Shown here: positions 22,775 through 33,044 of the stretch, in pieces | How the letters are laid out: the number at the start of each line of letters is the position of its first letter | How positions within the stretch are numbered: position 1 is the stretch's first letter | IMG/VR virus record: IMGVR_UViG_3300036770_002095 | Location: 1-37,991 of that record | Length of the DNA: 37,991 nt | Source: a virus | Direction: 5' to 3' (one strand) | Position numbers and translations under genes: made by a program | Notes under the pieces: model-generated | What the model was told of the DNA's origin: nothing | Databases searched by the model: none | What the model saw: the letters and a program-made list of their open reading frames with translations, nothing else

Positions 22775-23118
22775 GTGGGTACAACATGGATACCTTGTCT
22801 CAAGTCCGTTTTGGCGACCCAGACGGACTTAATGAGTTTCTCTTTGAAAACGGTATCCAGCACCAGTCCTTTGCCGAGCGTTTGCAAGACCTTGGTTTTC
22901 AGGTGCCACGTTTCCCCTTAATTGATGCTGACGTGGAAGACTTAGACGATTGGCTTGCCATTCATCAAATTGAGCATCAATCGTTTGCCACGATCCTTGA
23001 TTTAGACAACCCGTTTAATCTTCTTGATAGCGATTGGAACCAAGAGGATGACTTTTATGACTGGATTCAGCAGCACTTGCTAATCCATGAGCAGATTGCT
23101 CGACGCTTAGGAGCCTAG
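22771..23118 (+). CDS. Hypothetical protein with three internal repeats (115 aa)
   Basis: Three copies of a ~23-residue unit: LNEFLFENGIQHQSFAERL (about 20-38), LDDWLAIHQIEHQSFATIL (about 58-76) and YDWIQQHLLIHEQIARRL (about 95-112). Each has an acidic lead, a hydrophobic helix and a conserved (I/E)HQ(S/I)F/A core. It resembles an array of small helical binding modules. SD-like GAAAAAGG upstream. No known family recognised; virion or assembly role is inferred from location. Confidence 0.55.
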   Translation: MSGYNMDTLSQVRFGDPDGLNEFLFENGIQHQSFAERLQDLGFQVPRFPLIDADVEDLDDWLAIHQIEHQSFATILDLDNPFNLLDSDWNQEDDFYDWIQQHLLIHEQIARRLGA

Positions 23119-23119
23119 T

Positions 23120-26056
23120 ATGGCGATTCAGAACCTTAGTTTTGCCGACCTTTTAGCATCAGCAAACCGGGCGGCAAGCTCGCCTGTTCTAAATATGGGG
23201 CCGTTTCCACCATCGCAACAACCTGCTGTTGTTTCGCCACGAACACCTATGGCGGTAGAAACAATTACGTTGCCTACCACGCCTGTTAATCAAATGCCGT
23301 TTGAAGATTTGATGCAGGCAACGGTAGAGCTTCCGCAAAACGTGCCTACTGTGGCACCCGAAGCACCTGCTGCCCCTGCTAGCCGTGAAGAAAGAACTGC
23401 AAATCTTACAGATGAACTAAAACGCATGTATGGGATTGTGGTTGAAACCAGCCCAACAGCACGCTACGGCGGTAGGCAAAGCGACTTAGACAAGATACAC
23501 ACGGAAACAGCCAAGAAGCTAGCCCAAAAGGGTGTGGACAACCTTGCACAGCTTACCGAAACAACGGATGACCGTGGCCGCAGGTTTGTGGTTAACCGAG
23601 ACACGGGCGAAAGCCTTTTCGAGATTAAAAAAGATCGAGACACGGGTGCCGATAAGTGGAGCGATATTCTTGGTGGCGTTAAAGACGGTGCCAACCTTTC
23701 AATCTATTTTGACAGCACAGGCCGAGCCGTTCTTTTCCCCGTCCATGAAAAAACTAAAAGCATTGGCCAACAATTATTAGGTCGTGATTTAGCGGCTTTT
23801 ATTGAGCCGGTTGCTACGATTGTCGGCGCTTATTACGGCGGCCCTGCTGGTGCCGCCATAGGAAGTTCTTTAGGTCAATTGGCTACTACAGGAAAAATTG
23901 AGCCTGAAAAAGTGGCTATGGCCGCAGCTACAACTTACATAAGTAGCGAGATTGCTAGTGCAGACTACGCAACCAAGATTGGTAACTCCGTACTTCCTGA
24001 GCAATTAGCAAACACTGCCGCCGCTAAAATTACTGGAAATGCAATTGTTAACTCTGGCGTTAGTGGTTTGATTGCAGGCGTTACTGGCGGCAATGTTGAA
24101 CAGTCCATGATTACTGGCTTTGTCGTTGGCGGTGCTATTGCAAGTGCCCCCGACATTGCCAATACGCTTATGGGTGGCGAAGCTAACGTGCAGGCAATTG
24201 CCGATATGACTGGCTTAGAACTACGTCAAGCCCAAGACATTATTGCTAGCTCTATTGCGGATGGTATTGTTGCTGACGCTCAAAACCGTGATGGCTTTGG
24301 TTCAGCCCTCGGTGCTAGCCTTGTTGCCCGTGGTTTAGGTACGGCTGCCGCTAACAAAGCTAAAGACTTTGTTGAGGCAAATATCACACAAAACCCACGA
24401 GCCTTGGCCACAGTTTTCAATGGAGTTAAAGGCGTTGCTCAAGTTGCTACGGACGCTGCTGTCAGAGGTCAAGACGTGGGTGATGCACTCAAGGCGGCTG
24501 GCCCCGGCATTGTTATACAAGCCGGTTTAAGCGGTTTGGGGCAAGAACCTGAGCCAGATCGAAGGGCTGAGACAGATCGTTTGCAGGTAGCTGGCGCTGA
24601 TGAAATAGGTTTTTCCGACACGCTTGAGTTGTTTGACCGTCTAAAAGCAGAGGCGTTGCCTAGCGAAAATGTTGTCGATACTCAGACTGCCGATGTTGAT
24701 GGCGTTACCGAAACTCGTAAATTAGTTGAGGGTGTGCGTTTTGACGGTATGCCCTATGAATATTTTATCGTTACAGACAACCTTGGCAATATTTTCTACG
24801 AATACCAGCCCGAGCCATTTACAAGCGTAGTAAGCCGTGAGCGCCCTGACATGCGTGGTCAGTCAGGCAGTTTTGGCATACCGCAGGCATTTCTTAGCGA
24901 GTACAACGCACTTATTGATTTGCGAGAGTTTGGTGGACAAGAAGGAACTAAACGTGCAGTCATTGGCGGTGGCGGTTATGGCACAGGTTCCTCGGCAGAG
25001 TTTATATTTATTGGCAGGGACGGTAATAACAACGAAGTTTATAAAGTTAACGGCGAGCCATTCGCTGTTATTGTGCTTCCGAACAAAGCTCAAACTAAAT
25101 TGCTTGCCTCAAAAATAACAAACAAGGTGTATACGGTGGATTTACAGATGCCACCCGTCACATCGCCAGACGTTACGCCAGAACTCAAGCTCACACCAAA
25201 ACCTATTGAGCAAGTCAAAGCTGATCTTGTAAAGCCACAACCCGTTCGATTGGAGCCGGGGCCACGAGCAGAGGGTGCAGAGGGCGCTTCAGGTGCAGAA
25301 GGCGCTGCTGGTACCCCCGGCGGTGCTACACCGGGTGATATTCAAGAGGCTTTGCGTGCCGAACTAGGAAGACTTGAGAAAAACCTACAAGATGCCCAAA
25401 AAGAGTACGAACAAACCCAAGTAAACCTTGCTAGGGCACGAGAACAGCAAGAAAGACTGCGTGCCCCCAACCTTGTAGCCGCTATTGGGCCTGATTTGCA
25501 GTCTGCTTTAGAGCAAGAATTAGCCGGTTTAGAGCGTGCCGAACGAGAGTCTCGTGAGCAAATTGAATCCCTCGGAACCCAAGTAGGTGCAATTGGTGCG
25601 CTGCAACAAGAAGAAGGACAAGAAGGTGGTCGTCCGAGTAGCGAAGTTATTGGCGACCTTATCCGTGGTGGCTTTGGTGAGGGATTACCAAGCCGTGAGG
25701 GTGCTGGCACTGGCGGTGTAGGCGGTGGCGAAGGCCCGGGAGCCGGTGAAGAGGGTGCCGGGCCGGGAGCCGGTACTGAGGGTTTTGGCCCCGGTGCGGG
25801 TGAACAAGGAACTGGCCCCGGTGGAGGTGGTGAAGGGGGCGCTGGCGGCGGGGAAGAAGGCACGCCGTTACGCCCTGTTGCGATATTTGATTCCCCCGAT
25901 ACTAGACCTGTTGCACCCTTTGCAAGTAGAGTGACAGGTGAGGCATTAGCGGGTATTCTAGGGGCTAAAGAACCGCTGTTTGGCGGTGATCCAGACGAAC
26001 AAAGGGCCGTTTGGAACCGCCGTTCATTGCGATTGCGAAGGGCGTTAGGCTTATGA
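23120..26056 (+). CDS. Large internal virion/ejection protein candidate (978 aa)
   Basis: The N-terminal 250 residues are mixed charged and Pro-rich. Residues about 230-290 are Gly/Ala-rich and hydrophobic (EPVATIVGAYYGGPAGAAIG, GQLATTGKIEPEKVAMAAAT), able to insert in a membrane, and further small-residue helices continue to about 430. A coiled coil follows at about 735-830 (RAELGRLEKNLQDAQKEYEQ ...), then a very Gly/Glu-rich hinge (about 865-925) and a short basic tail RNRRSLRLRRALG. Membrane-competent helices followed by coil match phage proteins ejected with DNA. It shares a four-base overlap with 26053-27201. Confidence 0.6.
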   Translation: MAIQNLSFADLLASANRAASSPVLNMGPFPPSQQPAVVSPRTPMAVETITLPTTPVNQMPFEDLMQATVELPQNVPTVAPEAPAAPASREERTANLTDELKRMYGIVVETSPTARYGGRQSDLDKIHTETAKKLAQKGVDNLAQLTETTDDRGRRFVVNRDTGESLFEIKKDRDTGADKWSDILGGVKDGANLSIYFDSTGRAVLFPVHEKTKSIGQQLLGRDLAAFIEPVATIVGAYYGGPAGAAIGSSLGQLATTGKIEPEKVAMAAATTYISSEIASADYATKIGNSVLPEQLANTAAAKITGNAIVNSGVSGLIAGVTGGNVEQSMITGFVVGGAIASAPDIANTLMGGEANVQAIADMTGLELRQAQDIIASSIADGIVADAQNRDGFGSALGASLVARGLGTAAANKAKDFVEANITQNPRALATVFNGVKGVAQVATDAAVRGQDVGDALKAAGPGIVIQAGLSGLGQEPEPDRRAETDRLQVAGADEIGFSDTLELFDRLKAEALPSENVVDTQTADVDGVTETRKLVEGVRFDGMPYEYFIVTDNLGNIFYEYQPEPFTSVVSRERPDMRGQSGSFGIPQAFLSEYNALIDLREFGGQEGTKRAVIGGGGYGTGSSAEFIFIGRDGNNNEVYKVNGEPFAVIVLPNKAQTKLLASKITNKVYTVDLQMPPVTSPDVTPELKLTPKPIEQVKADLVKPQPVRLEPGPRAEGAEGASGAEGAAGTPGGATPGDIQEALRAELGRLEKNLQDAQKEYEQTQVNLARAREQQERLRAPNLVAAIGPDLQSALEQELAGLERAERESREQIESLGTQVGAIGALQQEEGQEGGRPSSEVIGDLIRGGFGEGLPSREGAGTGGVGGGEGPGAGEEGAGPGAGTEGFGPGAGEQGTGPGGGGEGGAGGGEEGTPLRPVAIFDSPDTRPVAPFASRVTGEALAGILGAKEPLFGGDPDEQRAVWNRRSLRLRRALGL

Positions 26057-27201
26057 AAACTTTAACCGGCATGGGCGGTACTGGAAGCGCCCGAGAACTC
26101 GCAGAAATGCTGCGTCAAATGGGCCGTGGCCCAGACACTATGTTGGCTCATATTACACCAGAAGAAGCGCAAATGCTTCTTGAGTCGGGTGGCAGTGGCC
26201 GAATCAACCCCATGACAGGTTTGCCAGAGTTTCAGCCTGAAGACTTTACGGGTGCGGATTACGGCTTCGAAATGAACCAAGAGCCGATTGATTACTCGCA
26301 ACTCGATATTGGTTTTGGCCCCGGCCAATTCACACCTGAGACACAGGCTGCTGACATACAAGGCATGGCTCCCGACCAGTTTGAGCGATTTACAGCCCAA
26401 CAACCTATGTTTACGGGCCAAGGCAGTTTAGCTCCGACAAACTTTCAGCCATTTGGCGCTGGCCCCCAAGCCTTTGCTGACAGTTTTCAACCTATTCAGA
26501 CACAATCGCCTGCCGAAACTATGCGTTTGCAAGAGTACGCACAAGGCTTACGTACGCCACAGGAAGTGCAGCCTAGTATTCTTGATCGGCTTACTAGAAG
26601 CGCAGGCGAGGGTTTGCAAGGATTAGAAACCCGCTACCGTGATTTTTCTAGTCAATACCCCATGCTTTCTCGATTGCTTACGACTGGCGCAACAAGCCTA
26701 CCAGCCGTTTTAGCTGCTAGAAGTGCAAGGCAAGAAGGTAGGGCAGCCGCAGATGAATTGCGTCGCCTTGGCCAACCGTTGCGTGAGCAAGGTGAGGCAT
26801 TGCGCCAACAGGCCCTTACAGGTGGCCTTACGCCTCAACAGGCACGTCAAGAAGAGGCACGCAGGGCTTCTATGCGTCAGGCGGCCTCTACCCGTGGTGC
26901 AACCAGTGGCACACAGCAGGGCATGATTGAGAACACCCTAGCAAGAGAGCGTGCAGGCATTGCCGAAACCAATCTCAACAACGCCATTCGCCAGTTGAAC
27001 TTGGCTAATGCTTACGATGAAGCAGCTATTCGTGCCAAGTTGCAAACGGATACACAGTCTGCACAGATACTTGCAAGCATTATGGGTGACTTGGTAAGAA
27101 CAGCGGCAGGTCAGCCAAGGGGCGGTGGTGGGCAGCCGCAGCCTGAAATGCAGTCTGGTATGCCGCAAGAACCCGTAACCCGACGCCCCGAGGTGCGATA
27201 A
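26053..27201 (+). CDS. Internal virion protein candidate (382 aa)
   Basis: Starts with the ATGA overlap at 26053 (MKTLTGMGGTGSARELAEML). The region to about residue 180 is Gln/Phe/Pro-rich and flexible, followed by a hydrophobic helix (YPMLSRLLTTGATSLPAVL about 207-225) and long charged helices with Ala/Gln/Arg (DELRRLGQPLREQGEALRQQ). This Gln-rich helical layout is shared with the two following large genes and resembles P22/T7 ejection proteins, although sequence similarity is not visible. Function is inferred from composition and position. Confidence 0.55.
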   Translation: MKTLTGMGGTGSARELAEMLRQMGRGPDTMLAHITPEEAQMLLESGGSGRINPMTGLPEFQPEDFTGADYGFEMNQEPIDYSQLDIGFGPGQFTPETQAADIQGMAPDQFERFTAQQPMFTGQGSLAPTNFQPFGAGPQAFADSFQPIQTQSPAETMRLQEYAQGLRTPQEVQPSILDRLTRSAGEGLQGLETRYRDFSSQYPMLSRLLTTGATSLPAVLAARSARQEGRAAADELRRLGQPLREQGEALRQQALTGGLTPQQARQEEARRASMRQAASTRGATSGTQQGMIENTLARERAGIAETNLNNAIRQLNLANAYDEAAIRAKLQTDTQSAQILASIMGDLVRTAAGQPRGGGGQPQPEMQSGMPQEPVTRRPEVR

Positions 27202-28770
27202 ATGGCTGAGTTAGCAAGCACACTCAATCGCCCTGTTGACCCACTCAATTTGGTAGGTCAGGTTTCAAAAGAGGCTAGCCCACGTCGCCGTGCCTCTATG
27301 GTGCGTGAAGCGCAACCTGAGATGTTGCGTCAAGAATCGGAGGCTGCACGCCAAAAGTCTGAAGCAGAACGTGGCGCAAAACGCCAACAAGTTGAAGAAG
27401 AGGCCCGAGTAGAAGAAGGTTATGCCGCTGGCATGGGCAGGGCAAGACAAGAGTTGCAAGGCGTTATGGAGCAGGCTCCGCAACGTCGAGTCGAAGAATT
27501 TGATCCCGATGCTGGCATTGAGTTGGCTGGATTGGTGGCACTATTAGGCGCTTTTGCTGGCTCATTTAGTGGTCAGGCTGCGCTTCAGTCGATGAAGGGC
27601 ATTACTGAGGGCTACCGTGCAGGCAAACAAGACTTGTATGAGCGATCAGTCAAAGAGTTTGAGTCTGAGTTACAGGCTTACAAAGACAAAGTAGCAAACG
27701 CTAAAAGCGTTTACGACATGGCCATGAAAGAAGAGTCTGCAAAGCGTGGTGCTGGTATAGCACGTCTTAAGGCTTTTGCTCCCGAGCTTTCCGATAGTGT
27801 GGCTGCTGCTCACTTGAAGGCTAATGACCTAAGAAGCTACGGTAATGCCTTAAATGAAATGGCAAAACTTGGCGAACAGATGGAGCTTAAGGCGTTTGAG
27901 GCTGGAATCAAACCCAAATCTTTAGCACCACGCCTTACAACCATTGAGGGCACCGACGAAAACGGCAAGCCAACGCCACTTGTGGTTGATGTAAATGCTC
28001 AAGGTTTTAATCCAGCCAATGCAACAATTGGTGCCCCCGGCGTTATTGGCAAGGCACCACCTAAAGCAGCGCAAGCAGGTGTGCGAGAGCGTAGCTTTGC
28101 TTTGCGTACCTTTACTGCATTGCGTGGCGTGGTTCAAGACTTTAAGAACCTTCTTGATTCGCCTGAAACAGCCGCTATGCCAGCCCTGTCTGGAATTATT
28201 GCGTCTGATCCGACCACGATTACTGGCAGTCTTATTGCACTAGCTGCACGAGACATGACGTCAGAGGACGAGCGTGCCTTCCAACAGCTTAGTGAGCAGA
28301 TTGCTGCATCACTTGCCCGAATCGAAGCGCAAGGCTTGGCAAGTGGAACGACGCAAGCCAATATTCGATCATTCGATGCTTTGCGTCCCAAAGCAGGCGA
28401 CAAGGCGATTAACATGGCGCTCTACCTTGCACGCCTTAAACAAGAGATTGACATTGGCCTTGAGGTTTTTGAGACAAATACGGGTGCTAATGACGCACAA
28501 ATGCAAATTATTGAGCGCCTTAAAAACGAAGTGGACAACATTCTGCCTTACACGGTTGATGATGTTCTTAAACTTCTTCCCGGTGGACAGCGAAGCCTTA
28601 GTCAGTCTACGCAAGCATTGCTACGGCAGCCTGCTTTGTTTGGCACGATTGTTGACAATGAGCCAGCGCAAACTATGTCTCAAGAACAACAAGAAGCCTT
28701 GAACTGGGCTAACAGCAACCCTAATGACCCACGGGCAGCGCAAATCAAACAGCGTTTAGGAGTTCAATGA
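27202..28770 (+). CDS. Internal virion protein candidate (522 aa)
   Basis: A Glu/Lys/Arg-rich coiled region (about residues 25-95) is followed by a hydrophobic helix IELAGLVALLGAFAGSFSG (about 106-124) and another coil (EFESELQAYKDKVANAKSVY). The C-terminal half is helical and mixed. The pattern, one membrane helix flanked by long coils, fits a protein injected through the tail. It starts right after the stop of 26053-27201 (ATAAATG), suggesting coupled translation. Confidence 0.55.
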   Translation: MAELASTLNRPVDPLNLVGQVSKEASPRRRASMVREAQPEMLRQESEAARQKSEAERGAKRQQVEEEARVEEGYAAGMGRARQELQGVMEQAPQRRVEEFDPDAGIELAGLVALLGAFAGSFSGQAALQSMKGITEGYRAGKQDLYERSVKEFESELQAYKDKVANAKSVYDMAMKEESAKRGAGIARLKAFAPELSDSVAAAHLKANDLRSYGNALNEMAKLGEQMELKAFEAGIKPKSLAPRLTTIEGTDENGKPTPLVVDVNAQGFNPANATIGAPGVIGKAPPKAAQAGVRERSFALRTFTALRGVVQDFKNLLDSPETAAMPALSGIIASDPTTITGSLIALAARDMTSEDERAFQQLSEQIAASLARIEAQGLASGTTQANIRSFDALRPKAGDKAINMALYLARLKQEIDIGLEVFETNTGANDAQMQIIERLKNEVDNILPYTVDDVLKLLPGGQRSLSQSTQALLRQPALFGTIVDNEPAQTMSQEQQEALNWANSNPNDPRAAQIKQRLGVQ

Positions 28771-28771
28771 G

Positions 28772-31549
28772 ATGGCTTTTGACCCCGATGCTTTTTTAGG
28801 TACTACAGAGCCTAAGCGCAAAGAGTTTGATCCAGACGCCTTTCTTCAAGGCGAGGTGCCACGCCCTGCACAGCCACAGCCCGAGCCTGCACAACCACGC
28901 AAGGCGTTTACTGAACGGTTGAAAGATATAGGCCGGGAGACTGGTTTTGGAGCCGTAGCAGGTGTTTTTGCGCCAGAAATTATGACTGCCGCAAGTTTGG
29001 TTCCAACTCCCTTATCGCCATTTCTGGCCGCTGGTGGACAGCTTCTTAAAGGGCAACGATTAGCTAGTGCTGGTTATGGTGCCCTTGGTGGCGCTCTTGG
29101 TGAGACTGGTGGGCAAATTGCAGAAGCAAAAGGAGCAACTCCGGGTGAAGCCGAAGTAACTCGATTCCTTGCTGGCACGTTTGGCCCGGGAGCAGTGCAA
29201 GGTTTAGGGCGAGCTGGCGGCACAGTCATTGCCCGTGGTCTTGGCGCTATGGGCGTCCCGGGAATGTCTCGCATGGCCACCATTGGTCAGATGATGGAGC
29301 GTGAAGCGGGGCAGCCCGGTTCATTAACTGCCGAGCAACGTGCCTTTATTCAAGGCAAGATTGATGAAATTCGTAGGGGCAAAGACGCTCTTACAGCGCA
29401 AAAAGAAGTGGCCGACATGCTTGCCCGTGGCGCTCAAACCCGAGTGTCGCAGGCTGAAACGCAGGCCGCTGCACTAGAGCGACAGGCTCAAGATTTGATT
29501 TCGCAGGCACAAGCCCGTGCGGGACAGTTGGACGTAACCAGCCAACAACGTGTTGCTGCACTGCAAAGCCAGTTTGAAAACGCCGCCATGCGATTGCAAG
29601 AAGATGCGGCAAGCAGGGCACAGGCTGCTGTTGTTGCTGGCCGAGAGCGTGCCAATCAGATCATGCAACAGGTGCAGAACCAATCGCCTCAGTTACAGGC
29701 CGTGGCTAGGATTGATGCTGACCAAGCCATTGCTCAGGCTCAAGCACAGGCTGACCAGATTGCGGCCCAAGCCACGCAACGTATTAGTCGGTTGCGTCAG
29801 GTGCGTGACCAGTTACGCACGACAGGCCAACAGCGAGTGCAGGCCGCCCAGTTCCAAGTCGGCGAACCCAAAAAGATCAGCAATATCGGCCAAGACATAC
29901 GGCAGGGCTTTACCGACGTATTGGATCGGTTGCGTGCTACTCGCTCAGAAAATGCCAAGACTTATGCTCAAGAAGCCTTTGGTGAGGCGTTTGAAAAAGA
30001 AGCGGCAGGCGCAAGCATTAACCAGACTAAGGCAGCGCAAAACGCCGTCCAAGAGCTAAATACCATCCTCAAGAATCCCGTAACGGGTCTTGCTGGCGTA
30101 CCTGAAGGCACAATACGCAACCAGATCAAATCCATCCGTGATGTATTGCAGGGCACTCGTCTTGGCGAAATGGGCGGTCAAGTGGTCGAAGTTCCCATGC
30201 GTACATCGTTTGAGCAGCTAGAGATCATTCGTAGAAGTCTGCGTGATCGTGCGGCTGGCTTGCCTGCTGAGGGCTATGACGCCATTGGGCAACAACAGGC
30301 TGGCCGTCTTGCTGACTTGGTTGAGAACACTCAGCGTGAGTTTGCTCCTAAGTTTGCAGCCTTTTTAGAAAAGTACAAGGCAGATTCCGAGCCTATCAAC
30401 CGTTTTGCTAACAATCTGTCCAGACGCATTACAGGACGGGAAGAGGCCGACTTTGCCCAGTTTAAGTTCGACCCTGCTAGCCTTGCCGACAATGTGTTTG
30501 CCTCCCAACAGGGTGTAGCGCAGCTTGTTGAAACCATTGGCCAAGACCGTGCTGAAGCTATCGCCCGTAGCTATGTTGCAAATACGCTACGAAATGCTGA
30601 TGCACCAGCCTATGAACGATTCTTGATGGATCGTAAGACACAGGACTGGATTGATACATTCCCACGGCTGCGTGACGAGCTTATGGCAGGCGCTAGACGT
30701 TTAGGCATAGCCGAGCGTACTTCTCAGCGTCGTCGTGCAATAGCTGAAGGCATTGGTGTTCGGCTTGATCCAAACTTGCCGTCTGGCGAACCAGCAAAAG
30801 CAGCAAAACAAATTCGACGAGCAGAAGAAGCCGGTGCAAAAGAGGCTCAACGTGCCGAAAAAGCAGGGGAAACAGCCATATCCGATTTAACCCGTACTGG
30901 TGAGCGCAAAGCAGGTGAGGCCATTGCCGCAGGTGAGCGTGAGTTTGCCGACATTACTGCTGGCACTGAACGGCAGATTGGCGCTTCCGCTAAGGTTGTA
31001 GAACGGCAGCGCAAGGCACTGGAAGAGCAGGCCCGTAAAACAGGTGAGGCTGAGGTTAAGACGGCTGAAACGGCTGCTGGTGCCCTCACTAAAGAAGCAG
31101 AGGCAGCACGCAAAGAAGGGCAGCGTGTAGCAGAACTCCTTACTAGAGGCGATCAGTCGGGTGCCGCCCGTGTTCGTGACTTAGTCACTACCGAAAAGAA
31201 TGACGAGCTTGTCGAGGCGGCTAGAGTCATTATTGACAATCCGCAAGGTAGAGAGCGATTTGCTGAGGCTGTTTCACAGGTGGTGGCTGACATGGCCTCC
31301 CAAAGTCCCAAGAGCGCAGCCCAGAAGTGGAAGTACATTAGTGACCGCATGATCGAGGCTGGACTTCTTGATAAGCCCTTTACAGACCGTATTGCAGGCC
31401 AATTGCAAGAAATACTGGTTACGCCTATGGCTGCCGCACAAAGGCTGTCAATGGCTCAAAACTTGGTTAGAAACGCATTGGTATTTGAGGCTGGCCGACT
31501 TGGTGGTGCCGCAGCACAAAGCGGTTTAGAACTAATCACAGGAGAATGA
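28772..31549 (+). CDS. Largest internal virion protein candidate with FDPDAFL repeats (925 aa)
   Basis: The N-terminus has two copies of [13 protein letters not shown] / [11 protein letters not shown], a short repeat known from several very large phage proteins. Residues about 55-150 are Ala/Gly-rich and hydrophobic ([20 protein letters not shown]). Two long coiled-coil blocks follow (about 180-370 and 645-780; [20 protein letters not shown]). No transglycosylase catalytic Glu motif could be identified. Likely an ejection protein that helps DNA cross the envelope; this is inference. Confidence 0.6.
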   Translation: MAFDPDAFLGTTEPKRKEFDPDAFLQGEVPRPAQPQPEPAQPRKAFTERLKDIGRETGFGAVAGVFAPEIMTAASLVPTPLSPFLAAGGQLLKGQRLASAGYGALGGALGETGGQIAEAKGATPGEAEVTRFLAGTFGPGAVQGLGRAGGTVIARGLGAMGVPGMSRMATIGQMMEREAGQPGSLTAEQRAFIQGKIDEIRRGKDALTAQKEVADMLARGAQTRVSQAETQAAALERQAQDLISQAQARAGQLDVTSQQRVAALQSQFENAAMRLQEDAASRAQAAVVAGRERANQIMQQVQNQSPQLQAVARIDADQAIAQAQAQADQIAAQATQRISRLRQVRDQLRTTGQQRVQAAQFQVGEPKKISNIGQDIRQGFTDVLDRLRATRSENAKTYAQEAFGEAFEKEAAGASINQTKAAQNAVQELNTILKNPVTGLAGVPEGTIRNQIKSIRDVLQGTRLGEMGGQVVEVPMRTSFEQLEIIRRSLRDRAAGLPAEGYDAIGQQQAGRLADLVENTQREFAPKFAAFLEKYKADSEPINRFANNLSRRITGREEADFAQFKFDPASLADNVFASQQGVAQLVETIGQDRAEAIARSYVANTLRNADAPAYERFLMDRKTQDWIDTFPRLRDELMAGARRLGIAERTSQRRRAIAEGIGVRLDPNLPSGEPAKAAKQIRRAEEAGAKEAQRAEKAGETAISDLTRTGERKAGEAIAAGEREFADITAGTERQIGASAKVVERQRKALEEQARKTGEAEVKTAETAAGALTKEAEAARKEGQRVAELLTRGDQSGAARVRDLVTTEKNDELVEAARVIIDNPQGRERFAEAVSQVVADMASQSPKSAAQKWKYISDRMIEAGLLDKPFTDRIAGQLQEILVTPMAAAQRLSMAQNLVRNALVFEAGRLGGAAAQSGLELITGE

Positions 31550-31550
31550 T

Positions 31551-31691
31551 ATGCCGTTAAAAAAAGGTTCTAGCCAAAAGACGATTAGTAGTAACATTCG
31601 CAAGGAGATGAAAAGCGGCAAGCCGCAGAAACAAGCGATTGCCATTGCACTATCTACGGCCCGTAAAGCCAGAAAGGAACGCAGAAAATGA
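31551..31691 (+). CDS. Small basic protein, DUF6496-like (46 aa)
   Basis: The reading frame from ATG 31551 encodes [20 protein letters not shown] and [19 protein letters not shown], a match to my recollection of DUF6496, small phage proteins of unknown function. SD GGAG precedes it. It overlaps the next gene by four bases. Confidence 0.7.
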   Translation: MPLKKGSSQKTISSNIRKEMKSGKPQKQAIAIALSTARKARKERRK

Positions 31692-31864
31692 TGTACGGCA
31701 AAGGTAAGGGCAACACCTCACGCATGAACAAACTTGAAGAGCTTGGCCGTGTGGATTCGGAAAAGGCAAGCACTGCTAAGGGCAAGAGGAATTTAAGCGA
31801 AGAACGAAGCCGAATCGTTAAAGACCTAAAAAGAGGGTCGATGCGTAAAGGCAAGCGAGGCTAA
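31688..31864 (+). CDS. Small basic protein (58 aa)
   Basis: Starts ATGATG at 31688/31691. Lys/Arg-rich ([20 protein letters not shown], then [18 protein letters not shown] at the end). No known family. Overlap with the previous gene and the one-base gap to the next indicate one translated set. Confidence 0.55.
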   Translation: MMYGKGKGNTSRMNKLEELGRVDSEKASTAKGKRNLSEERSRIVKDLKRGSMRKGKRG

Positions 31865-31865
31865 G

Positions 31866-32021
31866 ATGCAATCGCCCAAGGAGCGTAACTACGACGAGAT
31901 GCGTAACCCTGATCGCAACTTGAAGCAGGGTGCGCCGATGCCGGTGCGCTCCAGCAATGGTGGCGAGGTCTTGGCACGCATGAAGCGTGATAAACGCTCT
32001 GGGAGAAAAATGGAACGATGA
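31866..32021 (+). CDS. Small basic protein (51 aa)
   Basis: MQSPKERNYDEMRNPDRNLK with a basic tail (RMKRDKRSGRKMER). Starts one base after the preceding stop and overlaps the next ATG by four bases. Possibly a nucleic-acid binding or virion-packaged peptide; unknown. Confidence 0.5.
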   Translation: MQSPKERNYDEMRNPDRNLKQGAPMPVRSSNGGEVLARMKRDKRSGRKMER

Positions 32022-32218
32022 AGAGGGTTAAGGGGCTAAATCCAGAGCTTGAAGAGGCTGTCTCCACGCTGCTAAAGCAGGTGATGAATGACGAAACTGC
32101 AAGCCTGACTGACAAAACAAAAGTCCTAGATCGGGCGCTAAAACTTGAGCAGATCAAGCAAAAGATTAGCGACGATGAATGGGGCAAAGGATTTTATAAC
32201 GATGACGAAGGGGATTGA
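32018..32218 (+). CDS. Hypothetical helical protein (66 aa)
   Basis: MKRVKGLNPELEEAVSTLLK and KVLDRALKLEQIKQKISDDE form two helices, followed by an acidic C-terminus (GFYNDDEGD). Similar short proteins occur near internal virion protein genes in related phages (recollection). Function unknown. Confidence 0.5.
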   Translation: MKRVKGLNPELEEAVSTLLKQVMNDETASLTDKTKVLDRALKLEQIKQKISDDEWGKGFYNDDEGD

Positions 32219-32220
32219 GG

Positions 32221-32448
32221 ATGGAAGAAACTATGTTGTTGAAGATCGTCCGTGTGGCGGTGCAGACCGTTTCTATGCGGTTGTTGACGATCCTGTCGAT
32301 GGTCATGTCGTTTGCATTGGCCGTATGGACGATGTTGGAGCCTACTTACGAGAGAATGGCTATGGCAGCGTTTTTTGCCGTGTGCGTGTATATCCCTTGC
32401 ATTAGCATTGAAAGGAAAAAAGATGAAGGTAAGCATCAAGAAGACTGA
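32221..32448 (+). CDS. Small two-helix membrane protein
   Basis: I chose the ATG at 32221 (a TTG six bases upstream is less likely). TM1 LLTILSMVMSFALAVWTML and TM2 MAMAAFFAVCVYIPCISI are separated by a short loop, and the tail is charged. Could be an additional holin-like or antiholin protein, or an envelope protein; it is 1.4 kb before the lysis genes. Confidence 0.55.
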   Translation: MEETMLLKIVRVAVQTVSMRLLTILSMVMSFALAVWTMLEPTYERMAMAAFFAVCVYIPCISIERKKDEGKHQED

Positions 32449-32650
32449 GGTGTACGCTTCTACTATGAACACGGGCAGCGCCGGTAAGCCCATTCGTCAA
32501 GCCTCCGTTGCCGATACCTACGGCATGGGCAAACCCACCCGTACCAACCCCGTCGGCGGCTTTATGCCTATGATGTGCTTTGGCGGTGGCGATCAGAAAA
32601 AGTCGCCCACCACCCCGGGCGTGGTCGGTTTTAAGAAGAGGTTTTACTAA
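32423..32650 (+). CDS. Small basic/Gly-rich protein (75 aa)
   Basis: Starts at ATG 32423 with SD AAAGGAAAAA. MKVSIKKTEVYASTMNTGSA, then GGFMPMMCFGGGDQKKSPTT. Disordered with a single Cys. It overlaps the end of 32221-32448, and its stop overlaps the next ATG (TAATGG). Unknown. Confidence 0.5.
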   Translation: MKVSIKKTEVYASTMNTGSAGKPIRQASVADTYGMGKPTRTNPVGGFMPMMCFGGGDQKKSPTTPGVVGFKKRFY

Positions 32651-33000
32651 TGGCCAACAACATTGCCTTTCAGCCGATGGGCAACTGCGTGGTAGCCTTT
32701 GCCTCCACTGGAAACGTGGCGGGTAATGTTGCTGTTATCACTGCCGTTAGCCCGGTCAATCAATACTTTGTCTTCAACCCAGACAAAAATGACCCTGTCT
32801 TTGTTGCATACGGTGAGACAGATAGCGTCACGCCTGTTATTCCTACTGATGGCAACAGTGCGGCAGTAGTCGCAATTGCCCCATACACGGAAAAGGTATT
32901 CACTGGCCCACAAGTCAGTGCAACAAAACATGTGTATGTTGCGATCATTGCCCCGCACAACAATGCTCGGCTGTACGTCACACCGGGAGAGGGGTTGTAA
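32650..33000 (+). CDS. Beta-rich virion protein, paralog of 21436-21780
   Basis: 116 residues ending LYVTPGEGL. The match to the fibre-region gene in length, ending and strand spacing suggests duplication. Beta strands NQYFVFNPDKNDPVFVAYG and TKHVYVAIIAPHN are visible. Possibly a decoration or capping protein; unknown. Confidence 0.55.
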   Translation: MANNIAFQPMGNCVVAFASTGNVAGNVAVITAVSPVNQYFVFNPDKNDPVFVAYGETDSVTPVIPTDGNSAAVVAIAPYTEKVFTGPQVSATKHVYVAIIAPHNNARLYVTPGEGL

Positions 33001-33044
33001 CATTCGGTTGTTAAGCTAGGGGCTTGGTTTAATGGGGGCAAATC

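Noticed and set aside
25342-25863. Proline-rich minus-strand open frame (173 codons)
   Set aside because: It is the antisense of the Gly-rich hinge of the 978-residue protein; the reading comes only from GC-rich repetitive codons.
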